A stretch of DNA of 64,000 nt from Candidatus Hydrogenedentota bacterium (GCA_903893795.1 CAITNO010000001.1:1-64000), one strand, 5' to 3'. Numbered from the stretch's first letter, positions 8,620 to 18,097 are shown. Notes: generated by a model from the sequence alone, not told the origin. Made by a program: numbers and translations.

Positions 8620-9099
8620 TTGAAGCGCGCTGTCTATATTGAGACCACGATTATCAGTTATCTGGCGGCACGGGACTCGCGAGACCCTGTTGTCTATGGC
8701 CGTCAGATTCTGACGCGTGAATGGTGGACGCTGCGGCGGCAGGAGTTCGACCTTGTCATTTCCGACGTGGTACTTCGTGAAATTCAAGCAGGAGATGTTG
8801 AAGCCGCCCGACGCCGTTTGGAATTTGCCGCGGGGATACCTGCGCTTGCCGTAACAGATGAATCCTTGAGACTGGCGAAGGTTCTCGTCGTTGAGGGGCC
8901 GGTGCCCCGAGAGTATCCCGAGGACGCGCTGCATATTGCACTTTGTGCCGTCAGCAACGCTGACTATCTGCTGACTTGGAATTGCACCCACATGGCCAAT
9001 GCGGCGTTGCGGTATGATTTAGAGGCAGTCATAGAGCAGAATGGCTATTCGTGCCCAACGATTTGCACACCTGAAGAACTTATGGAGCCTTGGACATGA
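8620..9099 (+). CDS. PIN-domain toxin-like ribonuclease
   Basis: A 159-residue PIN protein, starting KRAVYIETTIISYLAAR, with the later acidic positions in ISDVVLREIQAGD and YPEDALHIALCAVSNADYLLTWN. In this PIN subgroup the first acidic residue sits in an IETT/S context, as here. The TTG start at 8620 is preferred because GAGG lies about nine bases upstream and the -10 TAAAAT (8581-8586) overlaps the alternative ATG at 8587. The stop overlaps the next start as ATGA, so the pair is translationally coupled. Likely an mRNA- or tRNA-cleaving toxin of a type II module in toxin-first order. Confidence 0.82.
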   Translation: MKRAVYIETTIISYLAARDSRDPVVYGRQILTREWWTLRRQEFDLVISDVVLREIQAGDVEAARRRLEFAAGIPALAVTDESLRLAKVLVVEGPVPREYPEDALHIALCAVSNADYLLTWNCTHMANAALRYDLEAVIEQNGYSCPTICTPEELMEPWT

Positions 9100-9272
9100 G
9101 AGTTGACCCTATAATTAAGGCTGTTAGGGATGAGCGTCAAAAACACGCCGAATCTCTCGGAAATGACCTGACAAGGATTGCCGAGGATGTGCGCCAGAAG
9201 CGGGTGCTCTTGGATTGGCCCGTGGCCCAAGCCACGAGGAAGCCCTTCCAGAAACCCCGCGGCAAACGGTAA
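9096..9272 (+). CDS. small partner (candidate antitoxin) of the PIN protein
   Basis: A 58-residue protein, ATG overlapping the PIN stop. The N-terminal half is a charged helix (MRVDPIIKAVRDERQKHAES ...) and the C-terminal tail is basic and proline-rich. Short proteins of this shape commonly follow PIN genes whose first motif is YIETT/S, and are thought to be their antitoxins. There is no clear DNA-binding domain. The function is inferred from context and shape only. Confidence 0.65.
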   Translation: MRVDPIIKAVRDERQKHAESLGNDLTRIAEDVRQKRVLLDWPVAQATRKPFQKPRGKR

Positions 9273-9304
9273 TCCGTCCACCGGCAGATCTGTCTGTCTC
9301 CATA

Positions 9305-9334
9305 TTGTCCCTGCCGTGAGAATTGGCGTACATT
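9305..9334 (+). promoter_or_regulatory. promoter of the homocysteine methyltransferase gene
   Basis: TTGTCC (9305-9310), an 18 bp spacer and TACATT (9329-9334). Confidence 0.5.
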
Positions 9335-9389
9335 ACCCCCGTTGCGCGCGATACAGCGCGCCATGAACCGGGCAAAGGATGGGAACTTC

Positions 9390-10277
9390 ATGAAATCGAT
9401 GCGTGAACAGGTGGCCGAGGGCCGGGTGCTGGTGTCGGACGGCGGCTGGGGCTCCTTCTTGATAGCGAAAGGCTTCAAGATGGGGGAATGCCCGGAATTG
9501 TGGAATGTGGAACGTCCCGCCGACGTGCGTGAGATCGCCCAGATGTACGTCGATGCGGGCGCCGACATCGTCATGACGAACAGCTTCGGCGCCACCAGTT
9601 TCAAGCTGGAGCATTACGGCCTGGCCGGCCGGGTGGCCGAGATTAACGAAGTCGCCGCGCAACTGTCCCGCGAGGCGGCGGGCGCGGAGCGCCATGTCAT
9701 GGCGTCCGTCGGGCCGACGGGCAAGATCCTGATGATGGGTGACGTGACCGAGGACGAGATTCTCGAGTCCTACCGCGCGCAGATGGTTGCCCTCGAGGCG
9801 GGCGGCGCCGACGCGTGCAGCGTGGAGACCATGTCCGCCCTCGACGAGGCGGCACTGGCCGTGCGCGCCGCGCGTGAAAACACGGGGTTGGAAGTCGTCG
9901 CCTCGTTCACCTTCAGCACCAAGACGCCCGGGGGCTACCGCACCATGATGGGCGTGTCGCCCGAGGCGATGGCCGAGGCCATGCTCGGGGCAGGCGCGCA
10001 CATTCTGGGCGCCAATTGCAGCCTCGGCTCGGACGAGATGATTGAGGTGGTTGCCGCGCTGCGCGCCGCCGCGCCGGGCGTGCCCATCCTCGTGCACCCC
10101 AATGCGGGCCAGCCCATCCAGCACGACGACGGCAGCGTTGAGTATCCCGAGACCCCGGCCATGATGGCCGCCAACGTCGCGAAACTCGTGGCCGCGGGCG
10201 CGAACATCATCGGCGGCTGTTGCGGCACCGGCCCGGAACACATCCGGCAGATCCGCGCTGCGGTGGATGCGCTGTAG
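9390..10277 (+). CDS. homocysteine S-methyltransferase family protein
   Basis: A 295-residue single-domain enzyme. It opens VAEGRVLVSDGGWGSFL, continues IVMTNSFGATSFKLE, and has the zinc-binding cysteines in LGANCSLG and GGCCGTGPEHI, which activate the homocysteine thiol. The family transfers a methyl group to homocysteine to form methionine, using betaine, S-methylmethionine or, with a partner corrinoid protein, methyl-cobalamin. No corrinoid or cobalamin-binding gene is adjacent, so the donor is unknown. The start at 9390 has AAGGA ten bases upstream; 9363 is an alternative. It complements the metK/ahcY/folD block 30 kb away. Confidence 0.9.
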   Translation: MKSMREQVAEGRVLVSDGGWGSFLIAKGFKMGECPELWNVERPADVREIAQMYVDAGADIVMTNSFGATSFKLEHYGLAGRVAEINEVAAQLSREAAGAERHVMASVGPTGKILMMGDVTEDEILESYRAQMVALEAGGADACSVETMSALDEAALAVRAARENTGLEVVASFTFSTKTPGGYRTMMGVSPEAMAEAMLGAGAHILGANCSLGSDEMIEVVAALRAAAPGVPILVHPNAGQPIQHDDGSVEYPETPAMMAANVAKLVAAGANIIGGCCGTGPEHIRQIRAAVDAL

Positions 10278-10422
10278 AACGCGAGCACCATCGGTACGAA
10301 CCGCAGACCGTCCGCGGCGAATCTCGGCAGAAAGAGAATTGCCGATGGGACAGTAAGACAACCAATGCCCCCGTCTTGCTCCACGATAGAGTCCGTTCAC
10401 CGGGAATGATTTGGAGCATGCC

Positions 10423-10677
10423 ATGGCCAAGCTGAAACTGGACCTGCACGACATCTTTGACAAGGGGGATCTGCTGGAACAGGCCCTGAACCGTGTCATC
10501 CGCGAGGCGGTGGAGAAGCGCGTCGAACTGGTGGAAATCATTCCGGGAAAGGGCAGCGGCCAGTTGAAGAAACGGGTGCTGCGCTTTCTGGCCCGGCCGG
10601 ACATCAAGGCGCTCTATCATCGCCTTGAAAAGGACAGCAAGAACTTCGGCCGCGTCTTTGTGCACTTCCGGCACTAA
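10423..10677 (+). CDS. stand-alone Smr domain protein
   Basis: An 84-residue protein that is almost entirely an Smr domain: LKLDLHDIFDKGD at the start (LDLH motif), then VEIIPGKGSGQLKKRVLRFL, the glycine-rich GKGSG motif. Smr domains are nucleases or nucleic-acid binders, found at the C terminus of MutS2 and alone. GGAG ends six bases before the ATG. It follows the methyltransferase by about 145 bases, so the link is uncertain. Confidence 0.85.
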   Translation: MAKLKLDLHDIFDKGDLLEQALNRVIREAVEKRVELVEIIPGKGSGQLKKRVLRFLARPDIKALYHRLEKDSKNFGRVFVHFRH

Positions 10678-10745
10678 CTCAAGATTATAAGCGTCCTGTT
10701 TCGCACTTTCAGTGCTTGTCTTTCACTGTGGCCCACCTCCTTCTT

Positions 10746-10766
10746 GCGCGCCTTCAGCGCGCTTTT
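10746..10766 (+). terminator. hairpin with short T run after the Smr gene
   Basis: GCGCGC, loop CTTCA, GCGCGC, then TTTT. Consistent with a weak intrinsic terminator. Confidence 0.4.
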
Positions 10767-10846
10767 CCGGCAACACGTGGAGGCCATGCAAGACAAAATG
10801 ACGCGCCGCGGAATATCCCAATGGCCGCGCATGTTGTTACACCAAT

Positions 10847-10871
10847 CTTGACAGGGTAAAGCCCTGTCAAG
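10847..10871. repeat. perfect 10-bp hairpin upstream of hemerythrin
   Basis: CTTGACAGGG, loop TAAAG, CCCTGTCAAG. It lies 75 bases before the hemerythrin start; it could be an operator or leader structure. No T run follows. Confidence 0.5.
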
Positions 10872-10946
10872 AAACAGCGAAATGACCAGTGGCGGCTGTC
10901 ACGCCGGTGCAAAGACTCCAACCGCAGTGCGCTGAAGGAAGTACAC

Positions 10947-11372
10947 ATGGCCACGAAGAAGTTCGCGTGGGACAAGAGCCTGGCTGTTGGCATCAGCACG
11001 GTCGATGAACAGCACAAGATATGGATAGAACGATTGAACACGCTGGCGGAGGTCATAGACTCCAAACAGGAAGCGGCGCACATCACCAAGACGCTGAACT
11101 TCATGATGGCCTACATAGAGTTTCATTTCTCTGCGGAAGAGAGCCTCATGGAAATGCACAAGTATCACCGCCTGCCGCAGCACCAGGCGGAGCATCAGCA
11201 CTTTCGCGAGGCGGTGATGGATTTGCTCGCGCTGAAGATGGAACAGCCCGGCGCGGTCCGACAACTCGCCGACTCCATCAACCACTTCCAGATTCGCTGG
11301 CTGAAGAACCACATTCAGGAGGCAGACCGGCAGTTTGCCGAATACCTTCACGGGACGAAGGTGCTTGCGTAG
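10947..11372 (+). CDS. bacteriohemerythrin
   Basis: A 141-residue four-helix protein with the di-iron ligand set: H23 in VDEQHK, H and E in YIEFHFSAEE, two H in HQAEHQHF, and H and D in WLKNHIQEAD. Bacteriohemerythrins bind O2 reversibly and serve in O2 sensing, storage or delivery, mostly in microaerobes and anaerobes. The length matches single-domain members, and no chemoreceptor part is fused. GAAGGAAG precedes the ATG. It fits a cell that also uses oxygen-sensitive PFOR. Confidence 0.95.
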   Translation: MATKKFAWDKSLAVGISTVDEQHKIWIERLNTLAEVIDSKQEAAHITKTLNFMMAYIEFHFSAEESLMEMHKYHRLPQHQAEHQHFREAVMDLLALKMEQPGAVRQLADSINHFQIRWLKNHIQEADRQFAEYLHGTKVLA

Positions 11373-11471
11373 GTGAAGGCCGCAGGCGCTGTGCAGCTTC
11401 CCTTGGGGACGCGCCCGCGTCAACAGAATCGACAACCCTTGCCTGCGCAGATGGCTATGATTTGAACCGCT

Positions 11472-12971
11472 TCATTTTATCGCGTAGAGACGGCTCAGGG
11501 TGGGAACGTAGATGACGCCGTTGGCGGCGGTGACGGTGCCGTTTATTTCGTCGGGGAATTTGGTGCTTAAAAGGACACTTTTGATTTTGTCTGCGGCGAA
11601 AATCATGAACACGCCGTCGCGGGAACCCACATAAATCTTTTCGTCCGCAGCGAGCGCCGAACCCCACATCGCATTGCCCACGTCGTGCGTCCAGTAGGGT
11701 TGGCCGGTTTCCGCGTCCACGCAGTGGAGCGTGCCCTTGCCGTCGGTCACGAACACCAACCCGTTGACAATCGCGGGTGTGGCCACGCTGTAGCGTTCGA
11801 GCGGATAGGACCACAGCGCGGCGGTCTCGGTGACGTCCCCCGTCTTGGTGGCGTCGATGCACTTGAGCCAGGCCTGGTGCTTGCCCCACCAAATATCGCC
11901 GCCAACGGTCACGTACACCCGGTTTTTGTGAAAGACCGGCATGCCCATAATCTCGCTGGGGCCTTCGTGGGTGTTCTTGGAAAAGCGGTGCACATCCTCC
12001 TTGGGCCCCGTCGGGTCGCAGTCGAAGCGCCACGTCCGCTCCAGCGTTTGCACGGCTTCGGGCATCTTCGGGGACAGCGCGTTGAAGGCATACACCACCC
12101 CGTCTGCGCCGCCGAAGAATACCTCGCGCTTTCCGTTTACCTCGCCGACGGACGGCGAGGACCAGGTGCAATGGAAAATGCGCGGACCAATGCCTTCCCC
12201 GTCCCTCGCGACGAGTCTGCCCGTCTTCTTGTCCAGCACGATGAGGCTGGGCGCTTCGGGCGCCCGTATCTTCACGTGCGTGTTGTCCACGCCGTTGCCG
12301 GTGTTCAGGTAGAGATAGTCGCCGTCCACGAGAATGGACACGTGCTGCGAGTCATGCGGATAGACCCCGACGCCCGCGCGGATGTCATACAGCCAGATAA
12401 TGTCTGCGTCGGTGGGACCGGGTTCGATGGCGGGCTGGTCCGCCGGGGTCATGTGGCGACCCTCATCCGTGTACGGCCCGTCGTTGCCGTTGGCCAGCCC
12501 GTTCAGGTCCAGACAGACCACCTCGCTCCGGTTGGTCACGGTGTATACGCGGTCGCCGTCTATGGTCGGTTCGGAACAGAGACCAATGCCGGGCCAGTCG
12601 AGGTAATCATCGCCGCCGGTGCGCGGCACGACCAACTGCCAGCACAGGCTTCCGTCTTTCCCATTGAGGCACAGCATCACGCCGCGGTCGCCCTTGTGGC
12701 GCGGGTCGCGCGGGTCGGTGTTGTTGGCGCCGATGAATACTTTTACGCCCGCAACAATGGGCGAGCTGTAGGAACCGCCACCGAGGGGGGCGGACCACAG
12801 GATGTGGTCGCCCGTGGCGGGGTCAAAGGCGGCGGGAAGGCCGGTTTCGCCGGAGACCATGTTCCGCGTCTCGCGCTCCCCCCATTGCGGCTGGTCCGCC
12901 GCAAGAACGGTGTGGGCGGCGCATATCAATCCAAGGGCGCACAGCAGCATTCTGACCCATCGTACAGGCAT
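11472..12971 (-). CDS. secreted PQQ-type beta-propeller protein
   Basis: A 499-residue protein with a signal peptide (ALGLICAAHTVLAAD). Repeated blades of the PQQ/BamB type appear as SSPIVAGVKVFIGANN, LCWQLVVPRTGGDDYLDWPG, SEPTIDGDRVYTVTNRSEVVCLDLNG, ATPAIVNGLVFVTDGKGTLHC and GSALAADEKIYVGSRDG. Related proteins are frequent in planctomycete-like bacteria and bind ligands or carry PQQ; no catalytic calcium or cytochrome motif is obvious. AGGAG lies seven bases before the ATG. The gene is on its own strand block with the PASTA-SUMF1 gene 95 bases upstream. Periplasmic or extracellular; enzymatic activity unproven. Confidence 0.85.
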   Translation of the reverse strand: MPVRWVRMLLCALGLICAAHTVLAADQPQWGERETRNMVSGETGLPAAFDPATGDHILWSAPLGGGSYSSPIVAGVKVFIGANNTDPRDPRHKGDRGVMLCLNGKDGSLCWQLVVPRTGGDDYLDWPGIGLCSEPTIDGDRVYTVTNRSEVVCLDLNGLANGNDGPYTDEGRHMTPADQPAIEPGPTDADIIWLYDIRAGVGVYPHDSQHVSILVDGDYLYLNTGNGVDNTHVKIRAPEAPSLIVLDKKTGRLVARDGEGIGPRIFHCTWSSPSVGEVNGKREVFFGGADGVVYAFNALSPKMPEAVQTLERTWRFDCDPTGPKEDVHRFSKNTHEGPSEIMGMPVFHKNRVYVTVGGDIWWGKHQAWLKCIDATKTGDVTETAALWSYPLERYSVATPAIVNGLVFVTDGKGTLHCVDAETGQPYWTHDVGNAMWGSALAADEKIYVGSRDGVFMIFAADKIKSVLLSTKFPDEINGTVTAANGVIYVPTLSRLYAIK

Positions 12972-13066
12972 TGGGAACTCCTTGTACGACGATCATGGCA
13001 CAAGCGGCCAACCCAAGGGAATTCGGGAAGAACACGGGCAGCCGGCGGCGAAACGGCAATAGACGC

Positions 13067-15937
13067 CTATCGGACCAGACGCAAGCCGAAATAACCATCC
13101 GTGCCGGACGGGGGAATGTTGACGTTGCGGAAGGCCGACCGGCAGACATCGCCTCCGTAGCCAAACCATCCGCCGCCGCGAAACACGCGGTCCGAGGCCG
13201 TCGGCGTTTCCCATGCGCTGCCGTCGGTCGGGGCGTTCGTGTAGTTCGCGTGATACCAGTCCTGGCACCATTCCCACACGTTCCCGCTCATGTCGTAGAG
13301 TCCCCATCCGTTCGGCAGCAGCAGTCCCACGGGATGAATCGTGTTGTTGCTGTTCCCACCGAACCAGGCAAAACGCGCAATGTCGGTGTAGCCGGGATCG
13401 TTTCCCCAATAGAAGCGCGTCGTTGTGCCCGCGCGGCACGCGTACTCCCATTGGGCCTCCGAAGGCAGCCGGAACGTGGCCGGCCCCTGCGCTGTGTTCG
13501 TGATGTGGTCGTTCAATGCCGCGATAAAGATTTGCGCCGCGTTCCACGCCACGCCCTCCACGGGTCTGCGCGGGTCGCCGATGAAGCGGGACGGGTTGCT
13601 TCCGGCCACGGCCGTCCACTGCGCCTGCGTGAGTTTGTAACGGCCCATCCAGAATGCGTCCAGCGTCACCGTGTGCTGCGGCCCCTCGTCGGCATAGCGG
13701 TCCTGCTCGGCGTTTGGACTGCCCATGGTGAAAGTGCCCGCCGGTATCCGCACCAGTTCCAGCGGCACGCCGCCGGGGAGCACCACCGTTTGCGTGTTCG
13801 CGCCGTCCGTGCTCAGCGTGATGGTGGCGCTGATCGCTGCGGACTCGCTTGAGGCGTTCCTTGCCTTGAACCACACAGTCTTGACCCCGTCGCCCGGTGA
13901 AAGCGCAAACGCCGGCGCGGCCGACCAGGGTTGCCAAGTCGCATCGCTGAAGTCGGGCACTTCACTCGCCAGACACTCGACCGGATTGCCCGCGCAGGTG
14001 TTGTTGAGCAGAACGGTCCGGAACGGGGTCGGGGACGCCCCCGCGTTGACCGCAAAGGACGTCACGGCCACGGGGCTGACCGACAGGGCGACCCGGATGC
14101 CCTGGTTGAAGTTGGCGAAGTTGGTGGCGGTGAGGTCGCGGTTGGCCGAACGGAGGTAGCTGCCCGAATCGTACCACGAGCCGCCGCGCAGCACGCGGTA
14201 GGCGGCCCGGGGACTGTCCACCCAAGCCTCTCCCTGCGCGGGCGCGCCGTCATAATTCCAATGAAAATCGTCTTCGCACATCTCCCAGATGTTTCCGCTC
14301 ATGTCAAAGAGGCCGAAGGCGTTGGGATGGCCCGTGACACCCGCCGAACCCACCCGGTGGGCCCAGGTCTCGGTGGCGGTGTTTCCGGCATACCAGGCGT
14401 ACAGCCAAAGGTCCGAGTAATTGGGGTCATCGCCCCAGTAGAACCGGGTCGTCGTCCCTCCACGGCAGGCATATTCCCACTCGGCCTCGGTGGGAAGGCG
14501 GAAGGATCGGCCGGTGCAGTTGTTCAGCGCTGTCAGAAACGAACGTGTGTCGTCCCAGGAGAAATACACCGACGGACTGTCCGGCTCGGTGCCCACATTC
14601 GCATAGCCGTCCCAGGGCACCGTTCCCGTCACCGCCTGCCACTGGCGCTTGGTCACCGTGTACTTCCCCATGGGGAACCCGGCCACTGCCACCGTGTGCT
14701 GCGGCCCTTCGTCCGGGTCGCGGCCCGGCTCGGTTTCGGCGCTGCCCATCAGTAAAGAACCACTGGGTATCCAGACCATGTCCAGTTGCACATTGCCCGG
14801 AAGGAAGAACGTCTCCACGGTCCCCGCCGCGGGCTCCGGCCCCAGGGACACGTCCAAACTCACGGCCGTTCCCGGCAGGACGCTGGTGCCGCCGACGGGG
14901 TTCTGGCTGATCACTTCTCCCGAAGGCGCGCTCCCGCTGTACATTCTCGCCACGGCGCCCAGCGCAAGCAGCGCGTTGGTGATCGTTGTGGAGGCCGCCG
15001 CCTGGCTGATGCCCACCACATCGGGCACGACCACGGGCTGCGGACCCATCGAGATGGTCAGCGCCACGGCGGAGCCGGGAGGAACCGAAGAGCCCGACGG
15101 CGGAGACTGGCTGATGACGATGCCTTCCGGCACGGTTGCGCTGTATGTCTGGGTGACCGTGCCGACGCTGAGTCCTGCGGCGGTGAGGGTGGCGGAGGCC
15201 GCCGCCTGCGTCTGGCCCGCAACATCGGGCACCGTCACCGGTGCCGGACCCTTCGAGACCGTCAATGCTACGGCGGAACCGTGGACGACGGAAGTGCCCG
15301 GGTTAGGTGTCTGGCTGATGACCAGGCCGGCGGCGACGCTCGAACTGTATGCCTGGGTAACCGTGCCAACGGCGAGGCCGGCAGCATTCAGGGCCGCCGA
15401 GGCCGCCGCCTGCGTCAGGCCGATGACGGCGGGGACGCTGTCATTGCACGGGCCTGTGGACACCACGAGGTCAACGGCGCTGCCGAAAGCCATCAGCGTG
15501 CCCACCGCGGGATTCTGGCTGATGATCAGCCCCGAAGCCACGATGTTGCTGCATGCGCCGGTCACCGTGCCGACGCTCAAGTGCACAGCGGCGAGACTGA
15601 CCGTGCCCGCCGCCTGCGCCATGCCGGTCACATTCGGCACGCCCACGGGCTGCGGACCGCTGGAGACGGTGAGTGCCACCGCCGACCCGGAACTCACGGA
15701 ACTGCCTGAATCGGGCGACTGGCTGATGACAACCCCCGCCGGCACGGTGGTGCTGAAGTCCTGCGTGATCGCGCCGACCACGAGGCCCGCGTTCGTAATC
15801 GCCGTTTGGGCGGCGGCCTGTGCCAGGCCCGCCACGCTGGGAACCGTGACGGTGGCCTTGAGGCAGCCGGCACCCAGAAGCAATGACACAAGGAGCGCCG
15901 ACAGGGTGAGATGGTGCAGTTTCCCAAGAGTCATCAT
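13067..15937 (-). CDS. PASTA5-SUMF1x2 probable lipoprotein
   Basis: A 956-residue protein. The start is fixed by AAAGGAGGGG four bases before ATG-ATG. Residues 1-25 form a signal ending LLLGAGC, a plausible lipobox. Five PASTA repeats of about 68 residues follow (about 28-370), each with the pattern VPxVxGxxQAAA ... VISQxPxxGxxVxxGSAVxLxVS. Two SUMF1/formylglycine-enzyme-type (C-type-lectin-like) domains follow at about 375-625 and 712-956, with FRLPTEAEWEYACRGGTTT and FRLPSEAQWEYACRAGTTT, separated by an Ig-like linker. The paired active-site cysteines of aerobic formylglycine-generating enzyme are not seen, so binding rather than catalysis is likely. PASTA domains usually sense peptidoglycan on kinases; here they are on a non-kinase, probably envelope-anchored. 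Confidence 0.85.
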   Translation of the reverse strand: MMTLGKLHHLTLSALLVSLLLGAGCLKATVTVPSVAGLAQAAAQTAITNAGLVVGAITQDFSTTVPAGVVISQSPDSGSSVSSGSAVALTVSSGPQPVGVPNVTGMAQAAGTVSLAAVHLSVGTVTGACSNIVASGLIISQNPAVGTLMAFGSAVDLVVSTGPCNDSVPAVIGLTQAAASAALNAAGLAVGTVTQAYSSSVAAGLVISQTPNPGTSVVHGSAVALTVSKGPAPVTVPDVAGQTQAAASATLTAAGLSVGTVTQTYSATVPEGIVISQSPPSGSSVPPGSAVALTISMGPQPVVVPDVVGISQAAASTTITNALLALGAVARMYSGSAPSGEVISQNPVGGTSVLPGTAVSLDVSLGPEPAAGTVETFFLPGNVQLDMVWIPSGSLLMGSAETEPGRDPDEGPQHTVAVAGFPMGKYTVTKRQWQAVTGTVPWDGYANVGTEPDSPSVYFSWDDTRSFLTALNNCTGRSFRLPTEAEWEYACRGGTTTRFYWGDDPNYSDLWLYAWYAGNTATETWAHRVGSAGVTGHPNAFGLFDMSGNIWEMCEDDFHWNYDGAPAQGEAWVDSPRAAYRVLRGGSWYDSGSYLRSANRDLTATNFANFNQGIRVALSVSPVAVTSFAVNAGASPTPFRTVLLNNTCAGNPVECLASEVPDFSDATWQPWSAAPAFALSPGDGVKTVWFKARNASSESAAISATITLSTDGANTQTVVLPGGVPLELVRIPAGTFTMGSPNAEQDRYADEGPQHTVTLDAFWMGRYKLTQAQWTAVAGSNPSRFIGDPRRPVEGVAWNAAQIFIAALNDHITNTAQGPATFRLPSEAQWEYACRAGTTTRFYWGNDPGYTDIARFAWFGGNSNNTIHPVGLLLPNGWGLYDMSGNVWEWCQDWYHANYTNAPTDGSAWETPTASDRVFRGGGWFGYGGDVCRSAFRNVNIPPSGTDGYFGLRLVR

Positions 15938-15967
15938 AAACCCCTCCTTTCCTGATGGGACCCCAAG

Positions 15968-15996
15968 AAAGCATGCGACTTCGTCGCAAGTGCTTT
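15968..15996. repeat. hairpin in the leader of the PASTA-SUMF1 gene
   Basis: AAAGCA-TGCGAC (15968-15979), loop TTC, GTCGCA then AG and TGCTTT (ending 15996): a 12-bp stem with a two-base bulge, 31 bases upstream of the start codon. Regulatory role unknown. Confidence 0.5.
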
Positions 15997-16083
15997 CCTG
16001 TACCACCAGCTTACGCCCACCCCCCGTGTTGCTGTCAAGTGGTTTTTGGGGGGCACTCGGAGGCGGTGAAGGCATCCACCTGT

Positions 16084-17912
16084 TCATGTTGATGGAGAAG
16101 GTCCCAACTCCATCACCTGCCCAATGCCGGGCAGCGTTGCCTTCCTGAGTCCTTTGTCCCGCCACATCAGAAAGCAAAGCGTGGGGTCTTCCAGGGGACG
16201 GTCAAAGGTGAATGCCACCCGGGTCGGTCCCGTTGCGTTCACCGCGAGAACGTCAACCGTTATCCCGCACAAGTCCACGCGATCACCCGGCTTCAGGGGG
16301 AAGGCCGCTGTCCGGAAAAAGCGCTCGAATTCACCGCCCAGCATTTCACCTCCGAGCACCTCCAACTCAAACCGGTTTGGCCCCGTCCGCAGCAGACGCT
16401 GCGGATAGGGCGCCATGGACAGGGAGAAGAACGACTTGGGCCGGGGGCGCCCGCCCTCCACCGAACGAACGATCTCCGCATACACGGCCGTGTACGGGTC
16501 CGGTGCGGCCAGCAGAATGACGCGCTGGTTGCGGACCTGCGCATCATCGATTTCCGCATTCAAATAGGTCGCGCAGGCAGTATCGTCGAAATTTGTGATA
16601 ACCGCCGTCTGAATCTGCCAGGCAACCGGCGGCAGCAGCAGACTGGTCACGGCGACGAACCAGCAGACCGCATTGCCCCCGCGGGAATCCTTCTTGACAC
16701 CGCGTCTGCTCCACCAATGCTGCACGACAACGCCAATGACCGCACTTCCCGCCAGGCTGGGCAACAGGAGCAGGCGGTTGGATGGAAGTGCCGCCGTCAC
16801 CGGGAGCAGCGAAACAAGTCCGCCGGGAATCATCCACACCAGGGCACGCTGCACAAGGGGATCGCACTCCCTCCACTGCCTGCGCAGCAGCCAGGCGAAC
16901 AGTACAAGGCCCAGCGCACCCCCGACGGCAAGCACGGGACGCATGGCGGGCAGGACCACCCACAAATCGGCGGGCCAATGGAGCAGCATGCCGCCCAACA
17001 GGGCAAGCGCCCGTCCGGGTGCGTTTGACAGAAAGCCAAGCGGTTCCCCCATGGGGTCGATATAACAGCCCGAATGGTGCACCCCATAACCGAGCGCCTT
17101 GTAGCCCAGCAAATAGAGGACGACCAGTGCGCCGGCAGGCGTCAGCCATTTGACATGTTCAAGGAACTCATGGGTCTGGCGGCGCATCCAGTTGGAATCG
17201 GGAGGGGGCGCGGGCAGACGGCGCGGTGCGCCGAACCATTCATAGGCCACCAGATACCCACCACCCCCAACGCCGTTTCACCGGCCGCCAATCCGGCCGA
17301 AAAACCCGCCAGTGAGAGAATCAAGCCCGGTCCCCAGTTATCTTCCCGCCATCGGAGGTGGGCCAGCAGGCCCATGAGCGCCAGCACCCCCGCCACAAGC
17401 GCGTTGCGGTTGGCCAGCCAGATGGTGGGGAACCAATGGGTCTCACTGAGAGTGAATACCATTAGCGCAACTGCTGCGGCTTTGGCGGGAAGGGTGCGCT
17501 GCAAAATGCGCCCCCAGGTCAGCAGCAGCAGGAGATACCACAGCAGGGAATGGAGGTGCCACCAGAAATAGTGGTGGTCAAACAGGGTGTGATCCATCAT
17601 CTCCAGCGCCGAGGAGAGGGGGCGGCAGAAGTTTTCCCGTATTCCCGGATAGGTCCACCAGGGAATGGGACCGCTGCACAGGCGGTCCTGAAAGACGCCC
17701 GGCTCGCTTGGATAAAACTGGTACAAACCCAGCGGCGTGGCGTCGGGGTTATTGCCGTCCAGCGCGGCAACCTGGACATAATCGTCGAGGAATATGCCCG
17801 ACCACATCCCCGGCAAGGAAATTGCCGTGGCAACCAGGCAGCACAGCAGGCACAGTTTCTGAAAGGAGGACCATCCCCGGTCATCGAGAATCGAAACAAG
17901 TTTGTTCAACAA
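16084..17912 (-). pseudogene. polytopic membrane protein (GT-C-like), split by one frameshift
   Basis: Two overlapping frames make one protein of about 608 residues. The upstream part (from TTG 17912) reads to ETALGVVG and the downstream part resumes as YLVAYEWFGAPR; inserting one G near 17255-17268, in a G-rich run, restores the frame. The N-terminal half has GIFLDDYVQ, then FCRPLSSALEMMDHTLFD, then HLHSLLWYLLLLL, the pattern of GT-C glycosyltransferase-like proteins (DD motif, FRPL motif, then a His-rich helix). About ten membrane segments and a soluble C-terminal domain follow. Lipid-linked sugar transferase is a guess. The break may be a real mutation or a sequencing error, since the rest of both frames is intact. 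Confidence 0.65.
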
Positions 17913-18097
17913 ATGCCTGCCTTTGATGATTCACAGCCCGGCTTTGGCCGGAGAGTCCTGGGGAACAGACCATTGGGGGAGCCCGGCCTGTCTCCCGCAT
18001 CCGAAGCGAAGTGACGGAAAACGCACCGTTAAGTTTGAACAACGGTTTTGGAGCCGTCTTTGGGAGACGATTCTTCCGTCCCATTTTCTGAACCCGA

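Noticed and set aside
11685-13094. 469-codon open frame opposite the PQQ propeller
   Set aside because: Antisense shadow; the minus-strand gene has a signal peptide, ribosome site and propeller motifs.
13067-15937. Calling the protein a formylglycine-generating enzyme
   Set aside because: The paired active-site cysteines are not seen in either SUMF1 domain, so catalysis is not supported.
14649-16148. 499-codon open frame opposite the PASTA-SUMF1 gene
   Set aside because: Antisense to a gene with clear repeats and ribosome site; repetitive nonsense sequence.
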